Below are positions 21,720 through 32,024 of a DNA stretch of 64,000 nucleotides, in pieces (the first letter of the stretch is position 1; every line of letters begins with the position of its first letter). Source of the DNA: Plasmodiophora brassicae (Eukaryota > Endomyxa: Phytomyxea > Phytomyxea > Plasmodiophorida); the NCBI GenBank assembly GCA_036867785.1, contig CP145412.1, positions 992,001 through 1,056,000 on the forward strand, read 5' to 3'. Under the pieces are notes generated by a model. It was not told the origin of the DNA, ran no database searches, and was given only the letters and a program-made list of their open reading frames with translations. The position numbers and the translations under genes are program-made.

Positions 21720-22720
21720 GTTACCGACCCCCCTATCCAGTGGTGAGCAATTTGACGGCGGAAGAGCCAAACAGCAGCAACAACCAAGATGTTGTGCATC
21801 ACGAGGCAAGTCTGGGTGACCTTGACCATAGTCTGTGTTGCTGAAGGACCATCAGCCTTCTTCTGGCTCATAACGTCCGTCTACATTCTGCGAAAGCGAT
21901 TCTTGACAAGGTACAACATGGCTTGATGACAATGCTTGTCTTCGAATACAGGTAGCTGTCGTGTGACTCTTCCGCCGTCAAACCGCCGTCGTCTGGATAC
22001 TCAGTCAGTAGCTGGTTCGTCAGCGCTTATCCAGCATCACCCATGCCGTGCACGCCAACGGGCAACGCCTGTACGACCGGGTTGCCGAACTGACCGTACG
22101 TCCAGGTGCTCTTGTCGTTGGTGCAGACTGGTCCCAGATAGCGCTACTGACTAAAACCACGGGCACTGATGGCCGTCATTGCACCACTCTGAACCGTGAT
22201 GACGCTCGAACTTGAACATCGACCCGTCAGCGAAGCAGCAATCCCGCAATCCACAGATAGCTCGGGACCAATCGGTAAGCAGCTGTCCGCCTTCACGTGT
22301 ACGAAGATGGTACGTAAACCAACCGCTTGGCAATGTGGTTGTTGATTACAGGAATCACACTCGTCAGACGAACCTTGTCGCAGACGCCTTGCTTATTCCA
22401 AACATGGATTCGACACTGGACACAGTGCCAGTACTCGCGAGGAAGTGCAACATCGCACCAACACAATCGGGCAGGAAGAATTCGGCGATCTCCGTGACCG
22501 GATCGTTCTCGGGATGCCAGTAGTATCTGACACGATCCTGACTATATCTGATCCAAAGGCGCTTTCGGGCTGCGCAAGCGCTGTTTAATCCATGCCTCAT
22601 CGTATGGCAACCACTGCAAGCCTGAGCGGCAGCAATGATCCCCACGATGCGCCAAAACCATTTGTGGTGCATCATCAGTCGCTGCGCAGCGCATGATAGG
22701 TTGGCAACCACGCTTATCCA
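21720..22720 (-). mobile_element. PIF/Harbinger-like DNA transposon transposase remnant
   Basis: Pieces of a DDE-type (Harbinger/DDE_4-like) transposase in order on the minus strand. The N-terminal region has 'AMLHFLASTGTVSSVESMF' and then 'GISKASATRFV' (about 22450-22365), the helix-turn-helix that precedes the catalytic domain. A first-Asp block with 'DGSMFKFERHHGSEW' lies near 22230-22190. A C-terminal 'TCLVMHNILVVAAVW' helix lies near 21810-21765, equivalent to the family's 'C..LHN' motif. At least two frame changes separate the blocks, so the gene is dead. Terminal inverted repeats and target-site duplications were not found by eye. Confidence 0.55.
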
Positions 22721-23040
22721 TGCGGACGCCGTCACCACTTTGTCCAAGGACTTATGTACTTCTGGTACGGACCCCCCGCTGCATGGTCCTAAAATAGGAG
22801 AACGGCGCGGCGCGCGTAACGCCCGGTGGCGGGTCGTTTGGGTGCGCGCCATCCCCATTCCGAGAGTGGTTGGGGAGGCGGGGGTCGTCCGTGTCGCCTG
22901 TGTGCAGCTGGCTGTGCGCTGCGCCACCCGCGTGGTTCCTGCGTTGTCGTTACAGACTGAGCCCGCGCGGAGCCCCGCCCGGCCGCGATTCGGAGCCCCG
23001 CCGGGCGCTGCACGTTCTATTTTGCTCTGTGGGGACAGCG

Positions 23041-24441
23041 ATGGCGGCGGCGCCGGCGTCCGACACCGTCTGCATCACGCCGCGCAGGAGCCTGCTGAAG
23101 TCGATCAAGAAGTTGTTCTGGTCGTCGGCGCCACCAGGAACGGCGCCGGCGATCCCGGAGAAACTGATGACGTCGCTGTCGATCACACCGCAATCGCCGA
23201 TCGCGAGCGCCACGCCCCAGAAACGGTCGGCGGCCGTAGAGAGGGCTCGCCGAAGATTGCTCAAAGAACAGGAATCGCCTCCATCGAAGGATTCCAATGC
23301 CTCTGACGCGGATTCTTCAGGTAGGAACGCGCATCTCGTGTCTCGGTGAGGTCCTGATACGCAACTGTCAGAGCAAGAAGTGCTATTCTCACCAGCAACG
23401 TGGCGTCACGACGACGAAGAGGAGAATAGCCGACATCGTCAGGCATCTGCTCACGAAGAGGAGCCAGAAGATTCCGGTTTGTCCATGCGGATCGGATGCT
23501 ACTGGGCCAGTGCTCATGAAAACGTATGTGCATCAGGTCACGCAATCGACCTCGGTGATGAAGAGTTCTGCCCGTACCGCTTCATAAAGCGGCTGCCGAG
23601 TGTCGAAGCTATAGCCATGTCGCGCCCTGTTAGCCTGCCAGATAAGGTTCCCGGGTTTGAGGACCGGATGACCCTTGTTCTCGACCTGGATGAGACATTG
23701 GTTCACTGCTCGATCGAGCCGCTTCCGAACAGCGAGATGACATTCCCCGTGCTTCACTGTGGACATGAGTACGATTCTTGAGCAATGTCGTTGGAGGCAT
23801 TGCGTTTACGGTTGTCGTTTCAGATATCAGGTGCACGTCCGGCGTCGCCCGTTCTTCAAGGAGTTCTGTGAAAAGGTTCGAGCAGGTGTGTTCGAAAGGT
23901 TAAGCGTACTGGATTTACGGTGGCTGGAATGCGTAGGTGTCCCAGTGGTTTGAAATCATTGTTTTCACTGCTTCGCAGCGGGTATATGCCGACCGGCTCC
24001 TCGATATTCTCGACCCGAAGGGGGTGTATTTTCAGCATCGCTTATTCCGGTGAGCACAGTCCGTCTATGTGTATGTCGTCGTTGCCCTTAGCTATGGCTG
24101 CTCTCAGTGACCATTGCCATCTTCATGAGGGCAACTATCTCAAGGACTTGCGAGTTCTGAATCGCGATTTGAGGAGGGTGGCTATTATCGGTTGGTGCAT
24201 CTGAAATGCCATGCCTGGTGATCCCTGATCGTTAGTTCTCCTATGAGCAGACAATTCTGTACAAGCTTTCGGCTTACATTTGGACAACGGGATACCAGTC
24301 GAGAGCTGGTTCAGCGAAGATTCGGACATGGAGCTCATACGTCTTCTTCCGTTCCTAGAAGGCCTGAAAGATGCCGCTGACGTGCGGCCGCATATTCGCA
24401 GGCGGTTCCGGTTGCACGAGGTTATCAGCAGCCTCGCATAG
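23041..24441 (+). CDS. CTD small-phosphatase-like protein (CTDSPL2 type, HAD family)
   Basis: Protein Ser/Thr phosphatase of the FCP/SCP HAD family; relatives act on the RNA polymerase II CTD or Smad-type substrates in the nucleus. ATG 23041 opens a Ser/Pro-rich basic N-terminal region ('[16 protein letters not shown]'). After an intron near 23321-23390 an acidic linker leads to '[18 protein letters not shown]'. The catalytic motif I is '[13 protein letters not shown]' (DxDET/V), followed by '[16 protein letters not shown]', '[10 protein letters not shown]', '[20 protein letters not shown]', '[10 protein letters not shown]' and '[14 protein letters not shown]'. It ends at TAG 24439-24441. An intron splits the usual IIDNSP motif, which here reads IIDNSV. 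All catalytic Asp residues are present. The C-terminal '[11 protein letters not shown]' matches CTDSPL2. Confidence 0.85.
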
Positions 24442-24724
24442 TATCCGCACGTTTCACTAAACGGAATCCATACTCTTTCGACAATTTCTGGCATTAAATT
24501 GAGGTATTCACCTCAGACACCCTGCTTCCTAGTCTGGTCTTGCGCTGGTACCAAGTACCCCGCTTTCTGGGGCTCGTCAAGGCGGAGGTTCGCACCCCGA
24601 AAGGCCAGCTCAGCATGTGAGAGAACCTGGCAGGAATCCCATGTGGTCACGTTGAATGAAACAGAGCGTATGGCGGCAGACAAGAGTGCGTATATGGATA
24701 TATGCACGGGATTCACGTGGGTTT

Positions 24725-26541
24725 CTACGCATCCTTCTCTTCACGTTGCATTGTTGCAACACGTTTGGTCTCAGCGTCTTCATCCCCCACAGCTTCAACC
24801 TGAAGCTTGCGTTTTTGCCCAACAATCGCACCAAGGTCGTTAACAGGTGCAGATGACGATGTCGAGCCATTGAACGCCGTCGTTGTAGATACAGGAGCAG
24901 CCGCATCCGCCATCACTGACTGGACCATTGACAAGATCTCGGTAGGCTGAATCGGCTCACTCGCCTCGATGTCCTATAGGAAACGTTTAGCGGGCAGATG
25001 CCTTATAGAGCAAAAAACAACCATACCTCAATCTTTTCTTGGATTTGCTCCATGAGTTCGATCAGGTCACGCAACTGGGACTTTTTCGGCACACCCACGC
25101 TCTCCAACTGACCTCGAACGGTGTCCACATCCAAACCTTGTACAGAAGCTTCCCCTTTGCCACCTTGGTCAGCGCCGGTTGTTCCCAGCAAAATCTGAGC
25201 ACACCTCGACAAGGACGACTTTGCCGACTGCAGATAGGAGCACAGTTCAGGGCGCAGATAAATTGGTTAAACGTGACGACTGACGGTGAAATGCTCGAGT
25301 GCCACGGGAGACTCGCCGGCAATTGACTTGCAAACAGCGATTTTGAAGTGAATAGAAGACAGGGAGCGACTAAGACTCAGAGACACAGATTCATCCGCGT
25401 CACTCTCCTGAGAACCAAGCACGTGTCAGAGCAAACTGAAATTCAGAGCAATGCGCCTTCTGCACATTGATAGATTTCAAGGTATTCAGGCAGGACGTAT
25501 AATCGGACATAGCGTCTCCATCGTTTTCCAGTGCCAGATCACCCAACCGGCTGTAACAGTCCGCCAGCCCCATCTGGGCAGAAACGGGCGATTCTCCCAT
25601 ACGACTGTAGATAACCCGTGCTCTAGACAAATACAGTCACTTTCTCAATTCATCCCATACGGAAACCTAACCAACGTCTCAATAAGCTCCCATGCGACCT
25701 GAAGATCCGTTGGTTCATCAGCGTCCGCCTCAATGTCTTCCTCTGCATCAGCCGCACCGCTTTCACACTCCTCTTCCTCCTAAACATGGCACCGTGAGTA
25801 CTAATCGACAAATTTGAAGGCAAAACGGTTCTTACCTCGTCTTCGGCTTCGGCAGGCTCCGTCTCGGGCTTCTCTGCAGTACCATCTATAGTAAGATCCT
25901 AGCCAGGTGGACTTAAACGAAAGGTTGGGTACCTCCACCACCTTCCTGCTGCTCTTTCGCAGCAGCGGCTTCGGCGGCTTTCTGTTTAATTACAGAGCCG
26001 AACACTTCGCTGCGCTGGCAGCATTGCTGCAAAACGGCATCACCGTAGTCAAAGTAGTACGATGCGCATTCGGGCGCCAGTTCATCACCGGTATTCTCAA
26101 TCTGACCAAAACGTCACTCAACGACACAATGCAGCAGCAGGTGAACATCAGCCATACCATAACCTGGAGTGCCTTGGCATGTAAGTCGATGACTGTCTCC
26201 CAGTCACCGCCCTTTTCAACCGCATCCCGGGCCATAGCAGACAGCTCCGTTGCCGATTTGCCTTCCGTGTCCAGCTTCTCCCCTGTACTGGCCTCCGCAT
26301 TCGTGTCCGCCATTTCCATCTTGCCGTCGACCGGCTTCTTCGTCTCGCCTTCGACTGTCTTTGTCGTCTTCTTGCCCGTCACTGCCGGCGATTTACCGTC
26401 GACCTCTTCCTGCGGCTTGCCGTCGATCGTTACTGCGTTGCACGACGCCTGGATCGCTTCGTCCGTGGCTGTCATCCCAACTCCGCCGACGTCGCTGCCA
26501 ACTGATGTGCGGGCCGGCAAAACATCCACCATGATAACCAT
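24725..26541 (-). CDS. NASP/SHNi-TPR histone H3-H4 chaperone
   Basis: Nuclear chaperone that holds free H3-H4 dimers (NASP, Sim3, Hif1 family). The start used is ATG 26541; ATG at 26475 (MTATDEAIQ) is an alternative. A Lys/Asp-rich linker is followed by SHNi-TPR units. The first is 'ARDAVEKGGDWETVIDLHAKAL', cut by an intron (first 20 residues are the core). It continues in another exon as 'ECASYYFDYGDAVLQQCCQR' near 26080-26020. An acidic stretch near 25880-25690 (Glu/Asp-rich exons) interrupts the TPRs as in NASP. 'LADCYSRLGDLALEND' (near 25550) is the signature second TPR. A coiled coil ('LRDLIELMEQIQEKIE') and a C-terminal KRK-type nuclear signal near 24800 complete the match. Exons are many and short. 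Confidence 0.8.
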
Positions 26542-26742
26542 GCCGTCCTCGTCGTCACTAACCTATGTACATAGCACGCTTGACCAGTAGTTTTCCGGTG
26601 CCAGCGTGTCTAGCTGCTGTACTACAGGGAAGAAACCGCTTGCACAATGCGACGTGACCGTGAGCCGATGTATATGTCAAGCGATACAAGAAGGAACGAC
26701 TGAGTGCAGTGGGAGCTTTCGTGTATTTGTTGTGCTCAGCGA

Positions 26743-27219
26743 TCAGACGGGGCTGTTGCTGGGGTTGCTGGAGTTGCTGGATGAACTGCCGTTACCTCCG
26801 GACATGTCCTTCCTGTACTTGTGGGCGATGTACAGGACGAAGGCATCGATGGCAACTGCGAACGCTGACCACGTGCACCACGACACGTTCCGGGTCGAAA
26901 TCGACAGCATGCAGAACAGCGTGAATGACAGCATCAGACGAACGACACAGGTGATCAATGCGGTGAGTGCGGCGCGAGCGTCGTTTCGGAAGATGGTGAT
27001 GATGGAGGAGACGCCAAAGACAACGTTTAGAATGAACGCCGGTACGATGACTTCGACGAGAACGGCAGTAGCACTGTCGTACTGATGCGTGATCGACTTC
27101 CAACCGATCATCACGTACAGCATTACAATCAACGCGGACAGCAAGCTCCAACACCCGAAGATGCCAAGGGCAATCTTGGGCGGCACACAGAAACAGTACT
27201 TTCGGTCGTCGTTGGCCAT
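26743..27219 (-). CDS. Small four-helix membrane protein
   Basis: Single-exon ORF of 158 residues, ATG 27219 to stop 26743. A Cys/Pro lead ('YCFCVPPKIALGIFG') runs into TM1, followed by three more hydrophobic helices. The tail is short and Ser/Asn/Gly-rich. The layout resembles LAPTM/MARVEL-like tetraspan proteins of endomembranes, many of which also open with CxC-PP before TM1. No catalytic motif is present. Upstream is debris of a DNA transposon. Confidence 0.6.
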   Translation of the reverse strand: MANDDRKYCFCVPPKIALGIFGCWSLLSALIVMLYVMIGWKSITHQYDSATAVLVEVIVPAFILNVVFGVSSIITIFRNDARAALTALITCVVRLMLSFTLFCMLSISTRNVSWCTWSAFAVAIDAFVLYIAHKYRKDMSGGNGSSSSNSSNPSNSPV

Positions 27220-27640
27220 CTCGGCAGAACGTCGTTTGCTGTACCGGTAGCTTCGCGTACACTGCTGTGTGATTTGGAGCGTATTTTGATTTGTCTAACG
27301 GATCGTCAACGACAAACCACGGAAGAACGGAACCGTGACGTCCTACTCGGTACTGGTCAAGGCGTGGCGTGAGTCACGGCCGGATAGCATATACCCCACA
27401 AATAATGCCATGCAGGTCAGGCGCGGCTAGAGTCTCTGGAACCCTTCGGATCCTGTGCAAATCAAAACTGTTTCCATTATTGAACATGTGTGCATGGCTT
27501 CGGTCGGTTGGCGACACCACCCGGCGTCGTCGTCGGGCGACCGGTTCGTCAGCGCAGTGCACCGCGTGCGCTCGGTGCCCCCGCCTCGGCGACAATGTCG
27601 GACTGCGGTCGGGCGACCCTCCTGGCGCTGGTCGTCGACG

Positions 27641-28112
27641 CTATCGGGCCGTGATGCAGACGGGTATGAACTCGAGAATATCCAGCCGGACCCAGCCTCG
27701 TCGCGGACCTGAATGGCCTCGAGAAGCGAATCGAAACGTTATGGCGGCCTCAGCGCGCTCTTTGAAGTCGGGACGCACGAACTTGAATTCACCATCCGGG
27801 ACATTCTCGAGTTCATACTCGTCTGCATCGCGCTCGTCCTCGATGAACATATTGTGCAAGGTGACACACGCTTGGACCATCGTGATTATCGTATCGACGT
27901 CGAACAGACGGCACGGGTTGCTCAACATCTGGAAACGCTTCTTTGGCACATCGGACGGCCCGTTCGACGTCCTTGCGAATGGCTTCGTGCATCGCAGCGT
28001 AGAATTTCCGCTTGGGGCCTCGGGGCTGCTGAATGTACTGCAAGAAGCACTTCCAGCGCGGATATATACTATCCACTAGAAATTGTGCCATGTAATGCTC
28101 CTGCCCGGTCAC
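27641..28112 (-). mobile_element. PIF/Harbinger (Plant_tran-type) transposase C-terminal fragment
   Basis: On the minus strand two frames carry the C-terminal half of a Plant_tran/Harbinger transposase. They read 'YMAQFLVDSIYPRWKCFLQY', 'IQQPRGPKRKFYAAMHEAIR', 'KDVERAV', then 'GVLKKRFQML' and 'TMVQACVTLHNMFIEDERD'. The final DDE-region Glu lies in the KDVERA helix, and the 'C..LHNM..EDE' tail is typical. One frame change near the VERA motif makes it non-functional; the tail continues with 'DADEYELENVPDGEF'. The 5' half is missing. Confidence 0.8.
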
Positions 28113-28914
28113 ATGGAATCTACAGTGCGGCCCAACTCCTTGCAGGAGATCGTTGACAAGAGGGGACCGGTCTACTACGTTACGTCGTTACTGAAGCCAG
28201 GTACACCAACGTAGGAATGCCAGATTCAGAGGTCCTCAGTAGCGACGGCTTCCATGACGGATAATTTGCCATCATTCTTAGATATGTATGGTAATGAAAC
28301 ACAAGACTTTGAGTAGAGCAATACAGGCGCGCAATTCTAATATTGGGGGGAGGGGGGGAGGGGGCGTCTCACTCCTTTGCTCCTAAATCGGGGCCCAACC
28401 TCATCACTTCCTAGTGAGTAGATGCCCGATCAAGTTCATATCGGCGCCAATGCTCATGTTCGGCGTGATGCCCAGCCCCTTCCAGCGATTGTTCTCCCCG
28501 CCTGAAACTGTTTCAGGCCCTGACCTATCTAGGTGGCTGATGCGTCTTTGAGAATTATCGAAGCCGAATTGCCTGAGCGACGACGAGCGTCGTATGGTCG
28601 TTGAGTTCCTGGTGACGGTGCAGTAGTACCCAGCAATCCCTGGGATGCTCCTCCACGGCGCCATCCAAACGGCCGCGAGAAAGTTCGGGTGCGATCGGAG
28701 ACGATCAGTGTAGTGTGTAAACGTGCACTGGGTAATCCGTCCAATGGAAAGCCCATGACGAAGGTTTCGTTTTTACAAAGAGGGTAGAAGGTCGTAGTCG
28801 AACGAGTTGCAGCCATTGCCATTCGTGCGACGAAGCGCGCTCATTGGAAGTTAATCTAGGCCATTCGACAATGATAATGAAAGCACATTACAGTACTTTG
28901 CTTCGGTAATGCGA
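28113..28914. other. Stretch without a recognised gene; contains a G-rich tract
   Basis: A tract at about 28345-28364 has runs of six, seven and five G separated by single A, a possible G-quadruplex. Minus-strand frames at 28404-28822 are open but match nothing recognisable; they may be the decayed 5' half of the neighbouring transposon copies. No host gene is seen. Confidence 0.5.
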
Positions 28915-29110
28915 TCAGCAAATAGTATGATAGCCTCTCGGCACCAAGTCATTTCTACCTTGGGCCTGCACTGGCATGCCATAATCCACAATCAGTCGAT
29001 CACGGTCTGATGCTATGTGGTGTTCTTGCCCGTTCACGCGCGGACCAACTCCTTGTAGACGGTTGTTGACAGGAGCCAGGATGATACCGGACAACCCGAC
29101 TACGAACGAT
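28915..29110 (-). mobile_element. Second Harbinger-like fragment, related to the one near 28.1 kb
   Basis: Encodes 'NNRLQGVGPRVNGQEHHIAS' then 'DRDRLIVDYGMPVQAQGRN'. The segment around 29010-29075 is clearly similar to 28098-28165: both contain the CCGGTCAC/CCGTTCAC, GCGGCCCAACTCC/GCGGACCAACTCC and GTTGACA landmarks in the same orientation. It covers the region just upstream of the DxxYP block of the transposase. It is short, degraded and about 15-20 percent diverged from its neighbour. Confidence 0.55.
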
Positions 29111-29166
29111 AATGAACAATGTGGCTCTTTCATTACTGTAAGGTCATGGACAGCGGGATAAGACGA

Positions 29167-29811
29167 TCAGACGAGGGTGGTAGCGGCAGGGTAGCGAACG
29201 CGCTCCGCCGGTTGAACGTTGGCCGGTCGTTGCTTCAGCTTGGCAGTGACAATGGCACCGAGAATGATGGTCAGCGCCTGGAAGACGACCATGACGATGG
29301 CCAGGTTGCGGAGAGTCTTCGGGTGCTGCTTTCGAAGCTCGTTATAGTACTTGCCACGGCATTCATTCCATCCATGGCAGCCCCACTTCTGCTCCAATGC
29401 CTGGCGCTGGTCCTCCGGCATCCGGTCCCACATCTTCTCGGCAACTTCGTTCGCGTCGTTGCCGCCGTAGACGGCAAAGCACAGGATGGCGACTTCGAGA
29501 ACGAGCATCATTAGGGCCAGGCAGAATCCGAGTTTGATGGTCAGCCGCGAGCGGAACATGGACCCGACCAAGGCGATCGTCGACAGGACGAAGACAACGG
29601 CGCTGCACGCGATCGTAAGCCACATCAGCGTACGAGACTGATCCTTGTACTCTTCGGGCAGCTTCTGCCCGAGGACCTGGACCTCGTCCTCGTCCAGGTT
29701 CAGGTATCCCAGGTAGAGGATCCCGGCGGCCAGCAGTGCGGCCAGGAAGTTCATCAGCATGTACACATCGCGGGCGAAACCGCCCGATGGCGTCTTCATC
29801 AACATCACCAT
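29167..29811 (-). CDS. Tetraspanin-like four-TM protein
   Basis: Single exon of 214 residues, ATG 29811 to stop 29167. TM1 is 'MLMNFLAALLAAGILYLGYL'. After it come a small loop, TM2 ('WLTIACSAVVFVLSTIALVG'), TM3 ('GFCLALMMLVLEVAILCFAV') and a loop of about 60 residues with two cysteines in 'WGCHGWNECRGKYY'. TM4 is 'LAIVMVVFQALTIILGAIV', followed by a basic tail. The layout (small loop, large loop, polar residues in the helices) is tetraspanin-like. However, the CCG signature is replaced by GCHG and there are only two loop cysteines, so it is a divergent member or a look-alike. Confidence 0.6.
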   Translation of the reverse strand: MVMLMKTPSGGFARDVYMLMNFLAALLAAGILYLGYLNLDEDEVQVLGQKLPEEYKDQSRTLMWLTIACSAVVFVLSTIALVGSMFRSRLTIKLGFCLALMMLVLEVAILCFAVYGGNDANEVAEKMWDRMPEDQRQALEQKWGCHGWNECRGKYYNELRKQHPKTLRNLAIVMVVFQALTIILGAIVTAKLKQRPANVQPAERVRYPAATTLV

Positions 29812-30018
29812 CGTATCGCTTGTCTTCTTGGAGATCGCAACGGAACGCGCACAGACAGCCAGATTCCCAAATGAAGCTGCACGGTGCAGCGTCGGGGACG
29901 GATTCCACTGGGGAGGCCGCGCCCTGCCTATTTTTGATTACCGAACGGCACTCACGCACAGTGCGTGGAGGGGTTGTTGACTGCCCTGAGTCCGTGACCG
30001 ACCCGAACTGCCGGCACA

Positions 30019-30738
30019 ATGTCTAAATCCGTCTCGCTGAACGAACTTCTCCCGCCAGACTCGCAGTTTCGAACCGTCACGATAAGCCGCAGACTAAGAA
30101 ACGTTAGCAAATTGCCCCACAGAGTAGGACAAACGCCTTTGCGAACCTTCACACAGTCCATCGCCATTTGGCTTACAGCAGTAAGGGATCGACGGAGCGC
30201 CAGTTCGGCCACGTGCACAACGATCATCTATCCTTTGCAGGATAAGAGAGCAGGGCTCCTGAGTTCCACGGCTCAACACGAATCTCGGCCGATACGTAGT
30301 GACGTGATGGCCGATGCCGACCAATGGATCCTTGTTGGACAGGATGTCGACGAGGAAGTAACGACGGCGACGCTGCCCAGTGGTCGTGGCATGTTTAGCG
30401 TGAGGAATCCGGACGTGTTCGGGCCTGGGTTCGTCCCAAAGCTGTTATTCCTCGTCAATGATGTCTTATGGATGTATCCGGTCGACAAGCGCGCCGACCT
30501 GCTGCCGCAGGAGGGCGATGCTGGTGTTAGCGTCGTCCGCAATACGGTTAGGCAGGCCGGGGAGTCCAGCATTACTGTGCGAAGCACCGATAGTGGCGAG
30601 TTCACGATTGATTTCGGCAGGAGCAGCACGCGATACGCCTGGTGGAAGGAGATCCAACTTCGTCGAGCGGAGACCGATCGCAGATGGATCTATACGGCCC
30701 CCCGTGCCACTAGCGAACATCGAGTAAAACGGCGTTAA
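30019..30738 (+). CDS. Protein with a PH-like C-terminal domain
   Basis: ATG 30019 to TAA 30738. One intron of about 60 nt (GCA|gtaagg to tttgcag|GAT, phase 0) gives about 220 residues. The C-terminal half reads like a pleckstrin-homology fold: 'KLLFLVNDVLWMYPV' (beta strands with the LFLxND pattern of RhoGEF-linked PH domains), several short strands ('SSITVRSTDSGEFTIDFG'), then a closing helix 'RYAWWKEIQLRR' with the invariant Trp. The N-terminal half is not recognised. A membrane-phosphoinositide or protein-docking role is plausible. Its last 273 bp overlap an open frame on the opposite strand. Confidence 0.5.
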   Translation: MSKSVSLNELLPPDSQFRTVTISRRLRNVSKLPHRVGQTPLRTFTQSIAIWLTAVRDRRSASSATCTTIIYPLQDKRAGLLSSTAQHESRPIRSDVMADADQWILVGQDVDEEVTTATLPSGRGMFSVRNPDVFGPGFVPKLLFLVNDVLWMYPVDKRADLLPQEGDAGVSVVRNTVRQAGESSITVRSTDSGEFTIDFGRSSTRYAWWKEIQLRRAETDRRWIYTAPRATSEHRVKRR

Positions 30739-31707
30739 GTATTCGAGACGCTGATACTCTGGCGTCACGCCCTCCTTCATGATGTAAATGCACATCGTAT
30801 TTATGTAGTGAGTCATGGGTAGATAGATGCCTGGCATAAGTCTGCACGAGCGTGGGCATGCAGAAGCGTTAGCCAAAGAATGCGTCCTCTGCACAGCAGT
30901 GAATTCAGCGTTTACAGCTCGGCAACTACCCGCCGAAGTCGTACCGAGATACAGAAGCCGTTTGATGGCACGAAGGTCGTGGAACTCGCCGAACTGGGCG
31001 AGAATGTTAGCAACATGGTCATCAGATGCCCCGGCTCGAAGCTGGGTCGTCGCCTGATTCAGGAGCGGTTCGCCGAGCGTCCCGGCCACCAGCGATCTCG
31101 TCTCCTCCATCTCCTTGATCAGGTCCGCCCTGCTGACCGCTCCTTCCTCGCCGACGGAACCGTCCCCTGCCTCCGACAGCGGCTCTCTCGTCTGCTTCGC
31201 AACGATGAATTCGACATTGATCTGCCTCGGTGTCCCCGCCAGGCTCCTTCGTAGTTCCTTACGTGCGTTCTGGAACTTTGCCGATGGCGTTGACTGTTGT
31301 GCACTACCAGGGCGAGCGGAGTGTTCGCCATCAGCGACTTGCGCGATCGAACGCCTCCCTGATCTCAGCTCCTTTAGGTTCCGATGGTGCTCCAGGATCC
31401 TCCTCCGGTTGTCTTCGGCCTCCTGGGCGCGTTGCTGTTCGCGGGCCTTGACCCTGGCTTTGCGCGCAAGCCCTTCTGGGGTTTCACAATGAACTGGAAT
31501 GATCGTCGATCGAGGTTGCCGTCGAGGGGTGGCTGCTTCCCCCGGTACCGAAAAGGGTGCTGGCACGAGCCGAGCAGGTGGTCGGCGGCTTGACGATGGG
31601 GACGAGGCCGGCGAAGGTGTCGCCTGCATGGAGTCCCAGGTCGCTTGCAGGGTATCCAACCGGGCTTGCGTCTGGACCAACCATTCCTCAGTCGTGGCCG
31701 TCTCCAT
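30466..31707 (-). CDS. Coiled-coil, low-complexity protein of unknown function; 3' limit uncertain
   Basis: ATG at 31707 (METATTEEWLVQTQARLDTL). Residues 1-30 are a short coiled coil. A Pro/Ser-rich stretch follows, then a strongly charged helix ('RKARVKAREQQRAQEAEDNR', near 31450) and more charged linker. A structured end has 'SRADLIKEMEETRSLVAGTL' and 'ANILAQFGEFHDLRAIKRLL'. A probable intron (about 30845-30940) joins to 'IYLPMTHYINTMCIYIMKEG' and 'TPEYQRLEYLTPFYSM' near 30760. The frame stays open to 30466, but that last part is antisense to the PH-like gene, so the true stop may lie near 30740. No family is recognised. Confidence 0.45.
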   Translation of the reverse strand: METATTEEWLVQTQARLDTLQATWDSMQATPSPASSPSSSRRPPARLVPAPFSVPGEAATPRRQPRSTIIPVHCETPEGLARKARVKAREQQRAQEAEDNRRRILEHHRNLKELRSGRRSIAQVADGEHSARPGSAQQSTPSAKFQNARKELRRSLAGTPRQINVEFIVAKQTREPLSEAGDGSVGEEGAVSRADLIKEMEETRSLVAGTLGEPLLNQATTQLRAGASDDHVANILAQFGEFHDLRAIKRLLYLGTTSAGSCRAVNAEFTAVQRTHSLANASACPRSCRLMPGIYLPMTHYINTMCIYIMKEGVTPEYQRLEYLTPFYSMFASGTGGRIDPSAIGLRSTKLDLLPPGVSRAAPAEINRELATIGASHSNAGLPGLPNRIADDANTSIALLRQQVGALVDRIHP

Positions 31708-32024
31708 TTCAAACAGACGGCAAACGAGCGATAGGGGTCGCCCGTCGCCCACTGTGGGACGATCTCCTGGCGCAGTCAGTGTGGACTGGCTGCTCCAGTG
31801 CCCCCACCACAGTTCTACCGCAGGACACCCGAATCTGAGTAGTAACACATGGATAACGATCATTTATGAATGGAATCGGGTAGGGAGAAGACGTGACTGC
31901 ATATGACTTCAGTGTGCAATTATTGCGAATTGAATCCGACCGACTCGCAGGCCGAGAGATGGCCACAGATCAGTCGCAGAAATACGGGTACACCTTGAAG
32001 TCATCATAGAGTATTTCGCCACTC

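Noticed and set aside
22635-23306. A plus-strand frame preceding the CTDSPL2-like gene
   Set aside because: It is antisense to the transposase remnant and then out of frame with the phosphatase; its composition is Arg/Ala/Gly noise.
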